Of a DNA stretch of 64,000 bases, positions 35,087-47,553 are shown one piece after another. Location of the stretch: the NCBI GenBank assembly GCA_024811115.1, contig JAKOGH010001191.1, positions 186,001 to 250,000 of the forward strand, written 5' to 3'. How positions within the stretch are numbered: position 1 is the first letter of the stretch; each line of letters starts with the position of its first letter. This DNA is from Terana coerulea. Its lineage: Eukaryota; Basidiomycota; Agaricomycetes; Polyporales; Phanerochaetaceae. The position numbers were made by a program, and so were the translations under genes. The notes under the pieces are model-generated. The model made no database searches. It was not told where the DNA came from and worked only from the letters and a program-made list of their open reading frames with translations.

Positions 35087-35217
35087 GCGCAGCAGCAGTG
35101 ATTGTTCTTCCAGGCGTCCGGACAGTGCCCGTACTGGGGCCAGGCGGCGCGCGCGCGGTTCGTCTGGTACCACAGCGAGCAGCTCCCGAGTGCGCAACAG
35201 ACGTACCGCAACGAGAT
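35087..35217 (+). pseudogene. internal fragment of a fourth GST copy
   Basis: Corresponds to the third GST exon: LFFQASGQCPYWGQA, then WYHSEQLPSAQQTYRNEI. The Trp of QQLQW is TGA here instead of TGG, and the GCGCGC run after GGGGCCAGGCG is expanded relative to the other GSTs. It is cut at both ends. Confidence 0.8.
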
Positions 35218-35366
35218 TGTTTATTCCCGTACAGTGCACTGACCGCTGCCGCAATCCAACTCCTCAAAACATCTTGGTCCTGAATCCGCAGTGCTCGGTG
35301 CTGAGTCACTGCTCATGCTTTCCGCACGAAAGTAAAGAATGGCAAAAGAGTAGTTATACTCAGAAA

Positions 35367-35449
35367 TGGACACACTGGGAATTGAACCCAGCACCCCCGC
35401 AAACACACTTGTGCTAAGCGGATGTGATAACCAACTACACCATGCGCCC
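35367..35449 (-). tRNA. tRNA-Ala (AGC) with a 10-base intron
   Basis: The reverse strand folds as a full cloverleaf. Acceptor GGGCGCA pairs with TGTGTCC, discriminator A. The D arm is GTG/CAC. The anticodon stem TCCGC pairs with GCGGG, T stem CTGGG pairs with CCCAG around TTCAATT. The anticodon loop TTAGCA..T gives anticodon AGC, with ten extra bases (CAAGTGTGTT) after position 37, the canonical nuclear tRNA intron site. The B box GGTTCAATTCC is intact. A T4 run at 35344-35347 (minus strand) is a fitting pol III terminator. Confidence 0.92.
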
Positions 35450-35756
35450 CTGGCAATAATACATTTATGACAAATATCAGTGTATGCTCGGCTGATAGAG
35501 AGATCAGTGGCAAAGCCTTGGATAGTGTCCGACAAACAACTACGATGTAAACAACCCTTGCATGTCCTGTATTCTTCTCCGAACTCATTCGTCTCAAATG
35601 AATCTATTATGGCTGTTGTACATTTCTACATGCGTCGTCGCGAAACATTCACTAGGAAATACAGGTCTTGCGTGAGGGCAGCGAGAATAAACAAATGTGC
35701 GGGGGTGGGAATGCAGGCACCAAGGCGATGACACATACGACGAGTTCAGCGATGAA

Positions 35757-38700
35757 TCAAAGCATTGCCAGAGCTTCCACCAGTTTATTCGAGACTTCTC
35801 CGACCTACGCCAGAGCAGTTAGCGCCTGGAGCGGACACACTGGACGCAGAAGCACTCACATAACGAGAATCAAATGGCTCAAAGTGGTTTCCGGGTATGT
35901 CGAGCACGGCCACTGGCGCGCCCAGTATCGCCTCCCACTCGGCGACCATCGCCGCCGGGTCGCTCCGCTCGGCGAGGAAGGCGTCCGACTGGGAGCGCAG
36001 GTCCGTGCTGCGCACGCGGAAGCCCTCGCGCGAGCGCAGCATGACGGCCTTCCTCGGGCGGACGTGCGCCGCCGGCGACGCGGCGGGGTCGTACTGCACG
36101 AGGGCATGCGTCGCGTGCTGAACCTGCGTGCGGGCGAGCTCCATGGCGCGGCTGGGCGCGCCCTTGGTCGCGAACGCGGCGTTGATGACGTCGTCGGAGA
36201 GGGGCATGGTCGTCTTCGGGTGGGGCGAGTCGATGAGGACGAGCCCCGGGACGTCGATGTCGGACGCAATGAGCTGGCGTGCGACTTCGAACGCGATGAC
36301 GCCGCCAATGGACCACCCTTCACGCGTCATTCAGTCAATGAAAGCCGCACACATCAGGCGAAGCACGCACCTCCGACCAGACAATGCCGACGTCCTTCTA
36401 GCTTCTCCTTGATCATGGCCGTGTAGCAGGTAGCCATCTCAAGTATGCCGCCTTCCCACCGCCCGGCGGTGGCGAACTTAGGATTGTGGATCCCCCAAAG
36501 CTCACAGCCGACGGGCGAGAGCCGTCCGTAGCAATGCGCGATCCCGCTGCCGTCGTGGATCAGGAACAGTGGAGGCGCCTTCGATCCGGCACCGGCTTGG
36601 TGCAGGACGGGGTTCACCTCCGTGCCGAACGAGGTCGACCGCTCGGACGCCTTCGCGGGTGGCGGCGACTGTGGGCCGGAGGACACGGCCTCCTGGAGGT
36701 CGCGCACGGTCTTGCAGGTCAGGAGGAGGTCCTCGGGGAGGGGGACGCCTAGCGCGGTTGCGAGCGCGTGATGCGCCTCGATAGACATCAGCGAGTCCAT
36801 ACCCATCCGCTCGAGATCCGCGTCGTCGTCGAGGTCGTCCTGCGGCACGCCAAGCACCGAGGCGAGAATGTCCTTAACCTTGGCGAGCGCCTGCGCGCGG
36901 CCATCGTCGTGGGCAGCGGCGGGCTCGCTGTCGGTCAGCGTGGTGTCCGAGTCCCTACTCGTCGACGGCGCGAGGCCCACGGGAGCCGAGACTGGCGCGA
37001 GGGCGGCGCAGACGTCCGTGATGGTCTTGCACGTCAAAAAGAGGTCTTCAGGGAGCTGAACGCCCAGGGCGCTGCACAGAGCGTGGTGCGCCTCGATCGA
37101 CATGAGTGAGTCCAGGCCCATCCGCTCGAGGTCGTGGTCTTCCTTGAGGTCGGCGGGAGGTACGCCGAGGACAATCGCCATGATATCCTTCACGCGCTGC
37201 ACGTTGGCCGGGGGGAGCGGCAGGAGCCGCGAGGGCAGATTTGCGTGCTGGGGCGGCACTGACGCGCGGTGTGTGTTGTTGAGGGAGTTGAGCAGCCAGA
37301 CGTCGGCGCGGGGACCGCCTGGCCCGCCGCGGCAGACAGGACGGCCTTGAAGCCAGACATGCGGAGCTTCTTGAACTGCATGCGCTTCATCTGCGCGACG
37401 ACCTCCAGCGTCGGCGTCCCAAGCTCGAACGCATACGCGTCCGCGTACGCCCGCGCGCCGTCGAGGAAGCCGACGGTGCAGAGCACGCCGTACGGCCGGT
37501 CGCGGTGGATGCGGCCAGGGAGGACGCGCGCCTTGCCGACGCTGCTGCAGATGAACGCCTCGCCGGCGGCGGCGGCGCAGTTGATCACGAAGCCGGCCGC
37601 GTGCAGGAGCGTGTCGACGAAGATCGGGTGCGCGACGAACGGCCCTGCGTCCGCGTCGCGCGGGAGCTGCACGACAGCGTACGCGTCCGCGCCGCCCGCG
37701 TCGAGCGTGATGTGTTTCATCGTGTGGTAGATGGGCGAATACGCCACGATGCGCGCGAAGACGATATCGTACGCCGTGCGCGTGAGGAACGTCTCCGCGT
37801 TCGGCGCGCGGGCGAGCGCCTGCCGGCGGTGCTCGAGCGTCGGCGCAAGGAACGCGAACTTTGCACTCGAGCGCGCCGCCGTCAGTGAGGGTGAACGTGC
37901 CGGCACAGTGCAGCTGCGGCGCAGCCGGGGTCCGTCGGTGTAGGACGAGATGGCGAACGCGCCGGTGTGCTTTCCCCCCGGCGCGGCGAGCGTGATCTCG
38001 GTACGGACCGTCCGCGGGGGCGCGCCGGGCGTGTACACGAGGGGTGCGAGAACGTGATGCTCGAGAGGGAGACGACGGCGTCGGGGCCCATGCGCCCGTG
38101 GTGCTCGAGCACGAGCTGTGCCGCCGCGCTCGCGAGCTCGACGTACACCGACGCCGGGCACAGGCCGAAACCCGCCACCTTATGGCCCTCGACGAGGTGC
38201 GCGACGCGCGCGAGCGCCGTCGTGAACTTGCCGGCTCCTGGGACGCGGGCTCCGGCATGTGTTCGCACGCATCGAGGAGCGCAAAACGCGTCGGAGGCGC
38301 CGTCGGTTTCGCGGCAGCCGTCTCCGCCGCCGGCGCGTCCTCCTGGAACTTGACCCAGAACCGCGTCTTCGCGAACGGGTACGCGGGCAGCTCCGCGACG
38401 CGCGCCGCAGGCGCCATGTCCGCAAACACGCGCCGCCAGTCGAGCGCGGTGCGCACGCAGTAGAGACGCGCGAGGGACGCGGCGAGCGTCGGCCAGCCGC
38501 CCGTCTTCCGGTGCAGCGTGGGCAGGTACATCGCGTGCTGGCTCGTCGCGGGCGTCGCGCGGAGCATGGGCAGGCACGTCGGGTGTGGGCCGACCTCAAG
38601 CCACGCCGAGACGGGGGCGCCGCCGAGCGCGTGCACGCCCTGCTCGAAGCGCACGGGCTCGGCGCAGTGGCGCGCAAAGTACGCGGGCGTGATGACGGAC

Positions 38701-41700
38701 GCGTCGCCCGGCGGCACGACGGTGCCGTGTACGTTGCTGAGGATCGGGAGCGATGGCGGGCGGAGGGTCGCGGCGGACGCGAGGGCGGTGAGGTCGGCGA
38801 GGATGGGCGCCATGGCGGCGGTGTGGTACCCGTACGGGACGTTCACGCGCGCGCACTTGCGGCCGGCGGCCTTGAGCTCGGCCTGCAGCGCGTCCAGTGC
38901 GTCGAGCGGGCCCGCGACAACGCCGTCCTCGCAGCTGCCGTTCCGCGTCAGCATCCCGCTACCACTGATGCGAAGGACGAACGCACCTGTTGTAGCACGC
39001 GACAGAAAGCCCGGCGTACGCGGCGTGCCGCGCGAGGTGCTGCTCGAGTTCTGCAGGCGACATCTTAACCGCGAGCATGCCCGTCGCGTGCGGCGCGCAC
39101 TTGTCGGCCATGAGGCCCGCGCGGCCCGCAACGAGGCGCAGCGCGTCGTCGAGGCTGAGGACCTCGGCCGTCACAAGTGCAGCGTACTCTCCCAAGCTGC
39201 CGCACAATCAGCAGCACGAAATACTAGCAGCAAGCAGAAAGGGACGCACCTGTGCCCCGCGACCGCGTCCGGCGTCAAGCCCCACGCAATCAGCATCCGC
39301 GCGAGCGCGACCTCGAGCACGAACACCGCAGTCTGGTACGCACGGAAATCCCCCTCCTCCTTTCCTCTGCTCTCCCTCCGCGTCGATGATGCCCACCACG
39401 CCCGGGAAGCCCCACCGCGCGAGCGTCGCCTCGCACTCGTCCACGACGGCGCGGAAGGCCGGCGCGGTGCGGTACAGGTCGCGGCCCATCCCGGCGTACT
39501 GCCCGCCCTGGCCCGAAAACACGAACACCGTCCGCCCGCACGGCGGCGCGTCCTCCGCGACGTGCGCCGCCTTCAGCGACTGCACGACCTCGGCGGCGGT
39601 GGAACCAGACGCGGCAAGCCGGAAGCGCATCGCCTGCCGCCGCGCGGTCGCGGTGTACGCGGCGTCCGCGAGCGCGAGCGGCGACGCGGGCAGGGCGGCG
39701 AAGTGCGCGATGTATGCGGCGCGCTGGGCCTCGAGTGCTGCTTCGCTGTCTGCCGCGACGCCGACGACGACCGCGCGCCCCGCCGCTTCCTCTTCCTCCC
39801 TGTGTGGCAGCTCGGCCGCCTCCTCGAAGCAACAACGCTGCATTGCTCCCCGCCGCGCCAAAATTATTCAACAACGCCACCCTTCTCCCTCCATCCTGCG
39901 GCTTCTCCCAGCGTGCGCCCGCCGTGTCGATGACCGTGCCGTCTTCGTGCAGCGGGCGGATGCGCGGGTTGAGCGTGCGCAGCGAGATCGCGGGCGGGAC
40001 GGCGGTGTGGCGGAGCATGAGGAGCAGCTTCGCGAGGGACGCGGCGCCCGAGGCCGCTTCAGCGTGCCCGATGTTGGCCCCTTGATAGACGTGAGGTGCA
40101 GCGGTTGCGCGCCCGGGGGCGCCGAACACCGCGCGGATGCTCGCCGTCTCGACGGGATCGCCCACCTTCGTCCCTGCGTCCGCCGCATCAGCCTCTTCTC
40201 CTCCTCACCAAAGGGAAAACAAGACACGCACCGGTGCCGTGCGCCTCGACGACGCCAACCCGCGCAGGCAGTACACCCGCGCTGCTCACGAGCTTGCGGA
40301 ACAGATCGACCTGCGCCGGCGCATGCGGCTGCGTGATGCTCTCCGCGTGCGCGCTGTGGTTCGACCTCGATCGCCCTGATAACCCCCAGAACGTTGTCGT
40401 GCTGCGCGACGGCGTCCGCGAGGCGCTTGAGCACGAACATCCCGCAGCCCTCCGCGCGCGCGTACCCGTCCGCGGCCGCGTCCCACGGCCTGCACTGGCC
40501 CGTCGGCGAGAGGAAGTGCGCGCGGTCGAGGCCGATGTACATCTGCCCGCGCGCCCACGCCAAATGTGCGAGACGTCAGCGCGTGTGCGGACAAGAAAAA
40601 GGAGGAGGGAGGGGACGCACGTCGGGGCCCGAGACGACGTGCACGCCGCCGGCGAGCGCGGCGTTGCAGTCGCGCGCCTGGAGCGCGCGGCAGGCCTGGT
40701 AGAGCGCGACGGCGCTCGAGCTGCACGCGGTGTCGACGACGGCGCTCGGCCCGCTGAACTTGAACGCGTACGCGAGCTTCCCGCTCAGAAACGCGTGCAG
40801 CGTCCCTACGTGCACCCATCAATCAGCCTGCGGGTCTCCCTGCCAAACAGACGATATACAAGCAAAAGGAGGAGAGGGACGCACCGGTGGCGTAGTACAC
40901 ATCAACGTCCCGCCGCAGGTTCGCGGGATAGTCGTTCGTCGCGACGCCGACGTACGTCCCGACGCCATCCGGCGCCCAGCCGGGCGCGCCGGGCACCCAG
41001 CCCGCCGTCCTCGAGCGCGTGGAAGCCCGTCTGGAGCAGCACGCGCTGCTGCGGGTCCATGCTGCGCGCCTCGCGCGGGCTGACGCGGAAGAACGCGTGG
41101 TCGAACGCGTCCGCGTCGTCTATGAAGTTGCCGCGGCGCGCCTTCATGCTGCGCCCCGCGCCGTGATGGCCCGCGGTGTACTCAGAAACGTCGAAGCGCG
41201 CGGCGGGGATCTGCGAGCGAGCGGGCTGGGTTAGTGAGGGGAGAGGGGAAGGAAAGGGGCGCGTACTTCGGAGACGGTGTTCAGGCCCTGCGCGAGCAGC
41301 GCCCAAAGCGCGGCCGCGTCGGGCGCGCCGGGGAAGCGCGCCGCCATGCCGACGATCGCGATCGGTTTCGCGCGGCGGCGCGACGTCGCGCTGGGCGGGC
41401 CCGAAGGCTTCCAGCGGTGGCATGGCTGGTATGGGATCTTGCGACAGCACAGGAGACGGGGAGGGCGCGGCGGCCGCGGACCAGTCGACCGCCGCGAAGC
41501 GGCGGGCAACGCGCGCGCGGTGCTGCGCCAGAGCACGGTGCCGGGGCCGAGGTTCACGAGCTGCAGCGCGCCGCGCGCCGCGTCGCTCTTCGCGACATCG
41601 CGCGCGACGGCGTCGAGGACGTAATCAAAATTGACGGGGTGCAGGAGCGTCATGGCCGCGACCGCCTCTGCGAGACTCGCCCCTCGGCGGCGTCGCCCGC

Positions 41701-42661
41701 ACGCAGTACGGCGCCGGAGACCGTCGAGCGCAGCGGCCGGCGCAGGTCCTCGTACGTCGGAAATTTGACGTTTCGCTGTTGCAGGTCGGCGAGCAGCTGC
41801 GTGTGCACGCCGTGCAGCTCCGGGGCGTGGTAGAGCGCGTGAATCGCACTGGGGCGCGAGGTCGTGCAGGCCGCGGGGAGGTGCGCGGCGCGGAAGGCGG
41901 CGAGGGCGTCCGGGCGGCCCGAGACGGAGATGCACGTCGCGTGGGTGACGGCGGTGAGGTACAGCTTCGGCGAGGCGGGCTGGAGGTAGGTGTATGCGTT
42001 AAAACTTAACAGTATAGTGCATTACGGTAGCACGCACCTGGTCGCTGAGATACCGCTCGACGGCGGCCTGCACCTCGTCGCGCGTCGCGCCAAAGGTGAC
42101 GAGGCTCCACGGCGCGCGCTCCTTCTCGAGCATCTGCACCTGCGCGAGCTCGCGCGTGGCGTACTGTTGTGCGCGCAGCCCAAGGAAGAACGCAAAACGG
42201 AAGACCTCGGTGGCATGCAGCACCAGCGACGAAACGCTGTCCGCGCACGCGAGGACGGTCGCGGCGAACATGCCGCTCGAGAAGCCGAGGATGCCGACGT
42301 CCGGGGCGACGGAGCGGGCGCCCCGGAGGTGCGCGTCGGCGTCCGGCGACGCGAGGTAACGCAGGAGCTGGACGAGGTAGAGGTGGATGTTCGCGACGAC
42401 GGCGTTGTGCGGCACGCGCTCGGGGAGGGAGAGCAGGGACTCGGGGGTCGGGGCGTCGGCCGGGGTGAGGCCCGCGCCGGCCTGGTCGTCGGGGGAGAGC
42501 GCGGCGTAGTCGGCGGTGAAGGCGTGGAAGCACGCGAGCAGCACGGCGGCGCCGAGGGGCGTGCGGGCGTCGGCGAGGGCGGTGTGGATGGTCTGCGCGG
42601 AGGTGGCGGCGGGGACGCCCTGGCCGTCGAGGACGAACGCGTGCGTGGTGGTGTTCTCCAT
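35757..42661 (-). CDS. non-reducing polyketide synthase, orsellinic-acid type (frame-broken)
   Basis: Iterative type I PKS that would build an aromatic tetraketide-like product from acetyl and malonyl units. Domain order from 42661 downward: SAT (starts [13 protein letters not shown]; nucleophile region [12 protein letters not shown] has Ser where GxCxG is usual), KS ([13 protein letters not shown], active site [42 protein letters not shown]), AT ([31 protein letters not shown]), product-template ([37 protein letters not shown]), two ACPs (GLDSLMSIE and GMDSLMSIE) and a thioesterase ([27 protein letters not shown]). Several short introns fit, for example one splitting HS/LGEY and one in GGWSIGG. 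No reducing domains. At least six single-base frame breaks (near 41680, 41001, 40362, 39350, 38235 and 38041, plus the PT-ACP linker) interrupt it as written, yet every domain motif is intact. It is flanked by inverted arms. Confidence 0.88.
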
Positions 42662-45600
42662 CGTCTCGCGGGACTCGGACAGGAAGGATCGTCGAGGTTA
42701 CGATTAGAGTAGGTAAATCCTCTTGGGTCAGAGGACAAAAGAGGGCTGCGATGGAATGTAGACGCAGCGGGTGGAAGTCAGCTGTTGAGAGCCGAGGGCG
42801 TTGGGAGGTTCGGACTTTGCAGCTTTCTGACCGCGACGCTTTTGAATGCGCGCCGCTTTGAGGTGGTGCCAGAATAGGTGATGCCTAAGGCAGCCACTGG
42901 AGGAAAACCAAGCACGCGGGTCCCCGAGAGCACGGCGCGGGCAGCAGCGATGGCAATGGAGGCCGTTCGTTGACGTCCGAAGTTAGCGCATGCGCTTAGG
43001 TCCGCGGCGCAGTGATACACTGACAGACCGACTTTGGCCTATACGAACGGAATTAGCACTAGAAAACTCTGCACAGCCGCCACCAGACAGATTGCATCAC
43101 CAACGCACCGGGTGATGGAAACCAGCGACGTGGACGCGGACGTCTGCTACGCGCAGTCGAGGAGGGGATAGGCCAGGGTCCCACCACGCCCCATCCATCG
43201 CCCTCCATTTTAGCCACACGTCCTCGGAAAAGGGTTGGGCTCGGCGTCGGCTCTCCGGAGGGAACCCAGCGACAGTCGCTGCAGACCGAACATAGAAACA
43301 CATTCTGCGGATGGGGTGCAAACTACAGTCGAAGAGCACGGCTGCGTTCCTGGCGGTCCATCGCAGCCACGTCACACACCGTGACCAACGCGTGACGGAT
43401 CTCGATGCGTCGCTCCTGCCGCTTGGGGCCATAAGTTTTTGATCGCTGGCGTACCCTGGTCCCCGATCGCAAGCTCCCTCGCCTGCCGTCGGCTCCCGCT
43501 CGCCGCCACTGGTAGCACTTTGCAGGCCAAGGAGCTTATGTCCGTCGGTCCTGGCAGCACGCAGCACGCGTCTCTTTCGGCTGGCTGTGACGGCATGGAT
43601 AGGCTAGCGAGCTTTGGGCATAGACTGCATCGCCTGTCGTGTAACCTATCTGTATATATGTCTCTGGACGAGAATGGCGACCTCAAAGGACGTGGCGGGG
43701 GAGATAGCCGTATAGTTTGCCGGGCGGGACGGCGCCGCGCCGGCGGGCGAGGTTACGTCGCCGGCGCAGAGACGACCAGGGAACAGGATGCTGGCATGTC
43801 CGCGACGCCGTGCGGGGCGCGGAAAACTGCGCGGCCGGTGGCGAAGCTAGGCTCAGGCACAGGGCACCTTCGCCATTCAGTGCGCTTCGTGAGCAGCAGA
43901 TTTACCGCGGCGGGTCGGGCGTTGGCAATAGCATCAAGGAGAGCTGGGGCGGGGCACGCAGAGAAGAGAAGAGAAACGAAGACCCGTCGGCGTCCGTCGT
44001 GGCGCACTCAGGAATGATGGCATCACAGCCCGATGCTTCTCTGCGCGACCCACCACATCAAATTCGCCTGGGCGCTTCGACACTTGGTCTTCGTCGTCCG
44101 AGGTGCACTCGTCTCGTCGTGTCGTGCTTACAGTCAGTCTACAATGTTTTTGCTGGAATGAACTTCCGCATCCATGCTCATGTTCTACCACGTGTCCACG
44201 CTTCCGCAAATTGGGTGTTACGCTCTATTGGCTATGTCCGCTGTCACAGTCATCCTTCACGGTTTGATATATCGCGGTGAACGTCGGCTCACCGAGACAT
44301 TACCAGTCGCCCACTGCGGGCTTGTAGCTCTCTGGATAACAAATTGCCAAAGACAGGTTCGTCTGCACATGGTCGCGGTTCATATCGACTCCTCTTGGCT
44401 TGCGAGTCTCGAATAGGTACTGCTACTGAAGCTAGTGGCCAATTGGCATGTACGCACCGTCCGACTACGTATCGGACCAAAGTGATCTTGTTTTTCATCA
44501 GACCTTCAAGCATCACGCTCCGATTCTGGTCGTTCCCGACAAGAACTGGTGTGTGGTAATGCTCTTGAGCGGTACGCCCACAAACGTTATCCCTTGTAAG
44601 CTTTACCAGAATCTGATTAAAAGTTAGTTAGATAGAGACATGCTAAGCTTTACAGGCAAAGAATGAGTGTTTCTGCCTCTGTGAGATGGGGTCGTGATGA
44701 ATCGGTGATTGAGCTGCGGTCTGCGCAACGAATGTGAGCCATGTAACGCACCCTACTCCCTCACCATCGTATACCGCTTCCATGGCCATACTGCTTACCC
44801 GACTGGTATGCTTCTCCCTATCTTTCGGTCAGAAGTTTTCACCAGTGATTGCTTCACAGTCTATCGTGCAACTGCAAGGTATTACGTGCCCGAGCACCAG
44901 TCGGACCATCGGTATTTCGCTTTACATCAGAAAAAGCAGCTATAGTTCCGATATTGTTATCGAGCGGTGCGCCCACTAGCTCTATCATCCCGACGAGCTT
45001 AAAAGAATTCCCAGACATGACGAAAGATCAGTAGATTGACTCTAAGCAACAGAATGTCGGATTGCTAGCTAATGCCGAGCATGATTCAGCGCATTTGATA
45101 ACATGTTTTTGCTTTACTCGAAGGACAAAGCCGTCCGTGGCGTTCATCGTGGTAGCCTGGAAGCGTCTCGCCGAGCGCGGCATGCCTACCTCTTTGTGCG
45201 AAGAAAGAACGCGCTACCGCGGTCCTGTGATTTATGACCGTGCGTCCGTGTCCATGACCTGACATACCCTCTTGAATATCCAACGACTGCAGGCATGGAG
45301 TCCGGATGAAGAAGGGATGTATTGTGGCACGAAGCCGCGGGCGGACGCCTGCGTCTGGGCATATCAAACCCACGCCGCAGCGGGTTCTTCGCCAACTCTA
45401 TGCGGCTAACGCCACAGAAGGGCGCGGATGGCGCGATGCGTCCCGCGACGATGCGGGCTTGCGGGCTTGTATGCCTGCGTGGGATTGGGGCCTCGGTGAT
45501 TTACGCGTGTTGGCTGCCCTTTCAAGACATGTGCTCTCATAGGTTCGTCGCAAGCATTGCCTTTCCCATGGACACCGCAGGTGCTGCAGATGCTAACGCC

Positions 45601-47553
45601 GTTCAGATTTATTGGCCATAGCTCATCCAACTATCTCTTGCACCACAGCGGATTGCACACACCAACGCCCTCGTCATGCTATCCCCAAACTCATCCTTGA
45701 GTTTACGACCTGCTTCACCAGCCCCCTCGCCCGCCACCGTCGCGCTCGCGCTCTGCAGAGGTTAGAACACTCGGTCGCGATCATGCACCGCGGATGTCCG
45801 CCACGAGCGGAACGCGCGCGCAACCAACACAAAACCGCTCGAGGCAAAAGACAGTTTGGAGACGCGGCGCGGTTCGTTCGCGGGAGAGATGCCAACCTCG
45901 CGGAGACTCAAGGCGCGGACCGGGGTAGCACGACCAGCCCCTCGGAGCTTCGAAGCCTCGCATCCGTGATGCGTAGTCGAGGGCTGCACCAGTCACAACT
46001 CTATCTCGCCAACTCGCCTCCGCAGCCCTTCGCGAAGGGTGCTGCAGACGCACGCCGAGCAGGCCGCGGGACGTCTCGCTACGCCTTCGTAGGAACGCCA
46101 CATGACGCGCTTCGACGTCTGCCGGTGGTCACTGTCGGGCTGCTTGGGTGTCCACTTGAAGCCAAGTTCGTGGCGCAATTGCATCAGGGGATGTTGCCGG
46201 TCCTGGCTTCGGGCGAGTTTACAGCACAGCTGCTATCTCCGCTCTTTCTCTTCCCCTTGCCGCTGCGACGTATCTCTCGAGCTCAGGCATTGGGATTGCC
46301 CTCGGGGGACCGAGCTGATCGCCGATGCTCTTTGTGGCGTCGGTGTCGACCTTGTACTGCAGCTATTGCTTATCAGCACCTCGTTTCAGCGTGCTTTATC
46401 TTCTCTGTTTCTTTGCAACAAAGTATGTTTTACGACACTGTCCGTGGAGGCCGGTTCCGTTCGGCGGGAAGCACATAACGTTAATGGACGAATTGTGTCC
46501 CGAGACAAATGTTTTTGCAGCATAGGGGTAGATTGGTCTCCGCGTTCATAGCAACGACAGCAAACCTTCAGTGATCTAAACAGTAGACACCAACAACGAT
46601 CTCATTGAAGCAGACATCGCAGACAACGACTCCGACAATACGACACTCCCCCGCAAAGAACTTTGTCGGCGTCCGACTCGATGCCTCCAGGGGCGGACCA
46701 CGGTGCCTGATGGCGAAGTCAAAGCCCGATGCGCATCTCCGGCTCCCCGTCGCGTCAAATTCATTGTCGAGCGAAGGGTCCGGGTGCCAGCCTGGCGCCC
46801 CCGCGCGCAGGGTCTGATACACGTGTCGGCGGAGGGGCACGTGCATCCTGGGCCTTCGTGGCACTGCGAGGTTTGTGGCGCCCTCGAGCCTCTGCTCGTC
46901 CACTGCGTCCACGTCCGCCTGCACCGCGTCAGCGGCGTGCACACCGTCCGAGTCGGTGCTGCACGCACGCCGTCTTCCCACCACGCTGCGAGGGCGGGCG
47001 CACCGCTGGGGGTACGGACATGGTGCCCACTCCTCGTTGGCCGTACAGCAGCTATGTCCGCCCTTCTTCATCATCTGATCGCGCCGTTTGGCAAGTGTTC
47101 TTCCAGTCCGCGGGGTCGGGTTGAGAAATCGTCGCTGAAGGTTGCCACCGAGTTTCGTGGCAGGGCTGCGACGAAACTTTGCAATGCCTGCTGGGCGGGA
47201 ATCAGACAGCAGCATCCCTCCGGCGTCCGCTTCGTCGTGTCTGTCGCCAGTGAGCATCTAGGTGGAGGCTCCCCATCATGGCCGACCCCAATCGGGTCAC
47301 TGTGCACCTGTTCACACAGTCGATCCGCGTGTGTTCTGTCGTTGCTGCTGTGACCTGCTATGTCCTATCGCGCTTCGTCCTCGACCGCCGTGCTCGAAGG
47401 AGTCAGACCCGAATGACGGTACGCGGGTCCGCACTATGGACGCACTGGTTCTCGGACGCAGCGGTGGATAGCAAGAGTAACCTATAAGCCTCAGAGCGCG
47501 GTGGAGTGCCCCATCGCTTGTCGCGTCACACATTGACGACGAACAGCTCACCG
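42662..47553. other. 4.9-kb spacer upstream of PKS and FAD monooxygenase
   Basis: The spacer between the divergent PKS (-) and FAD monooxygenase (+) start codons. Many overlapping frames on both strands but no recognisable domain. Two weakly similar stretches (about 44340-44640 and 44740-45040) share the order ACCGTCCGAC/CAGTCGGACC, TCAT/ACATCAGA, GAGCGGT(A/G)CGCCCAC, and look like an old tandem duplication. Both promoters must lie in this interval. Confidence 0.45.

Larger units (their letters stand above)
34996..35756. other. duplication breakpoint zone
   Basis: Short patchwork between the left arm and the PKS: a GST fragment, then unmatched sequence, then a tRNA gene, then the PKS 3' flank. 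No other gene recognised. Confidence 0.5.

Noticed and set aside
38259..40336. Long plus-strand frames of 270-470 codons
   Set aside because: They are antisense shadows of the GC-rich PKS; composition is Arg/Ala/Gly-rich with no domain, while the minus strand carries all PKS motifs.
45612..46551. Plus-strand frames of up to 288 codons in the PKS upstream spacer
   Set aside because: Low-complexity Arg/Ser-rich translation, equally long frames on the other strand, and no splice or domain support.
46700..47300. Possible GATA-type zinc finger (WHCEVCGALEP and TKLCNACW in one plus-strand frame)
   Set aside because: Spacing between the two cysteine pairs is far too long for a GATA finger, CNAC is followed by W instead of G, and no intron restores the motif.
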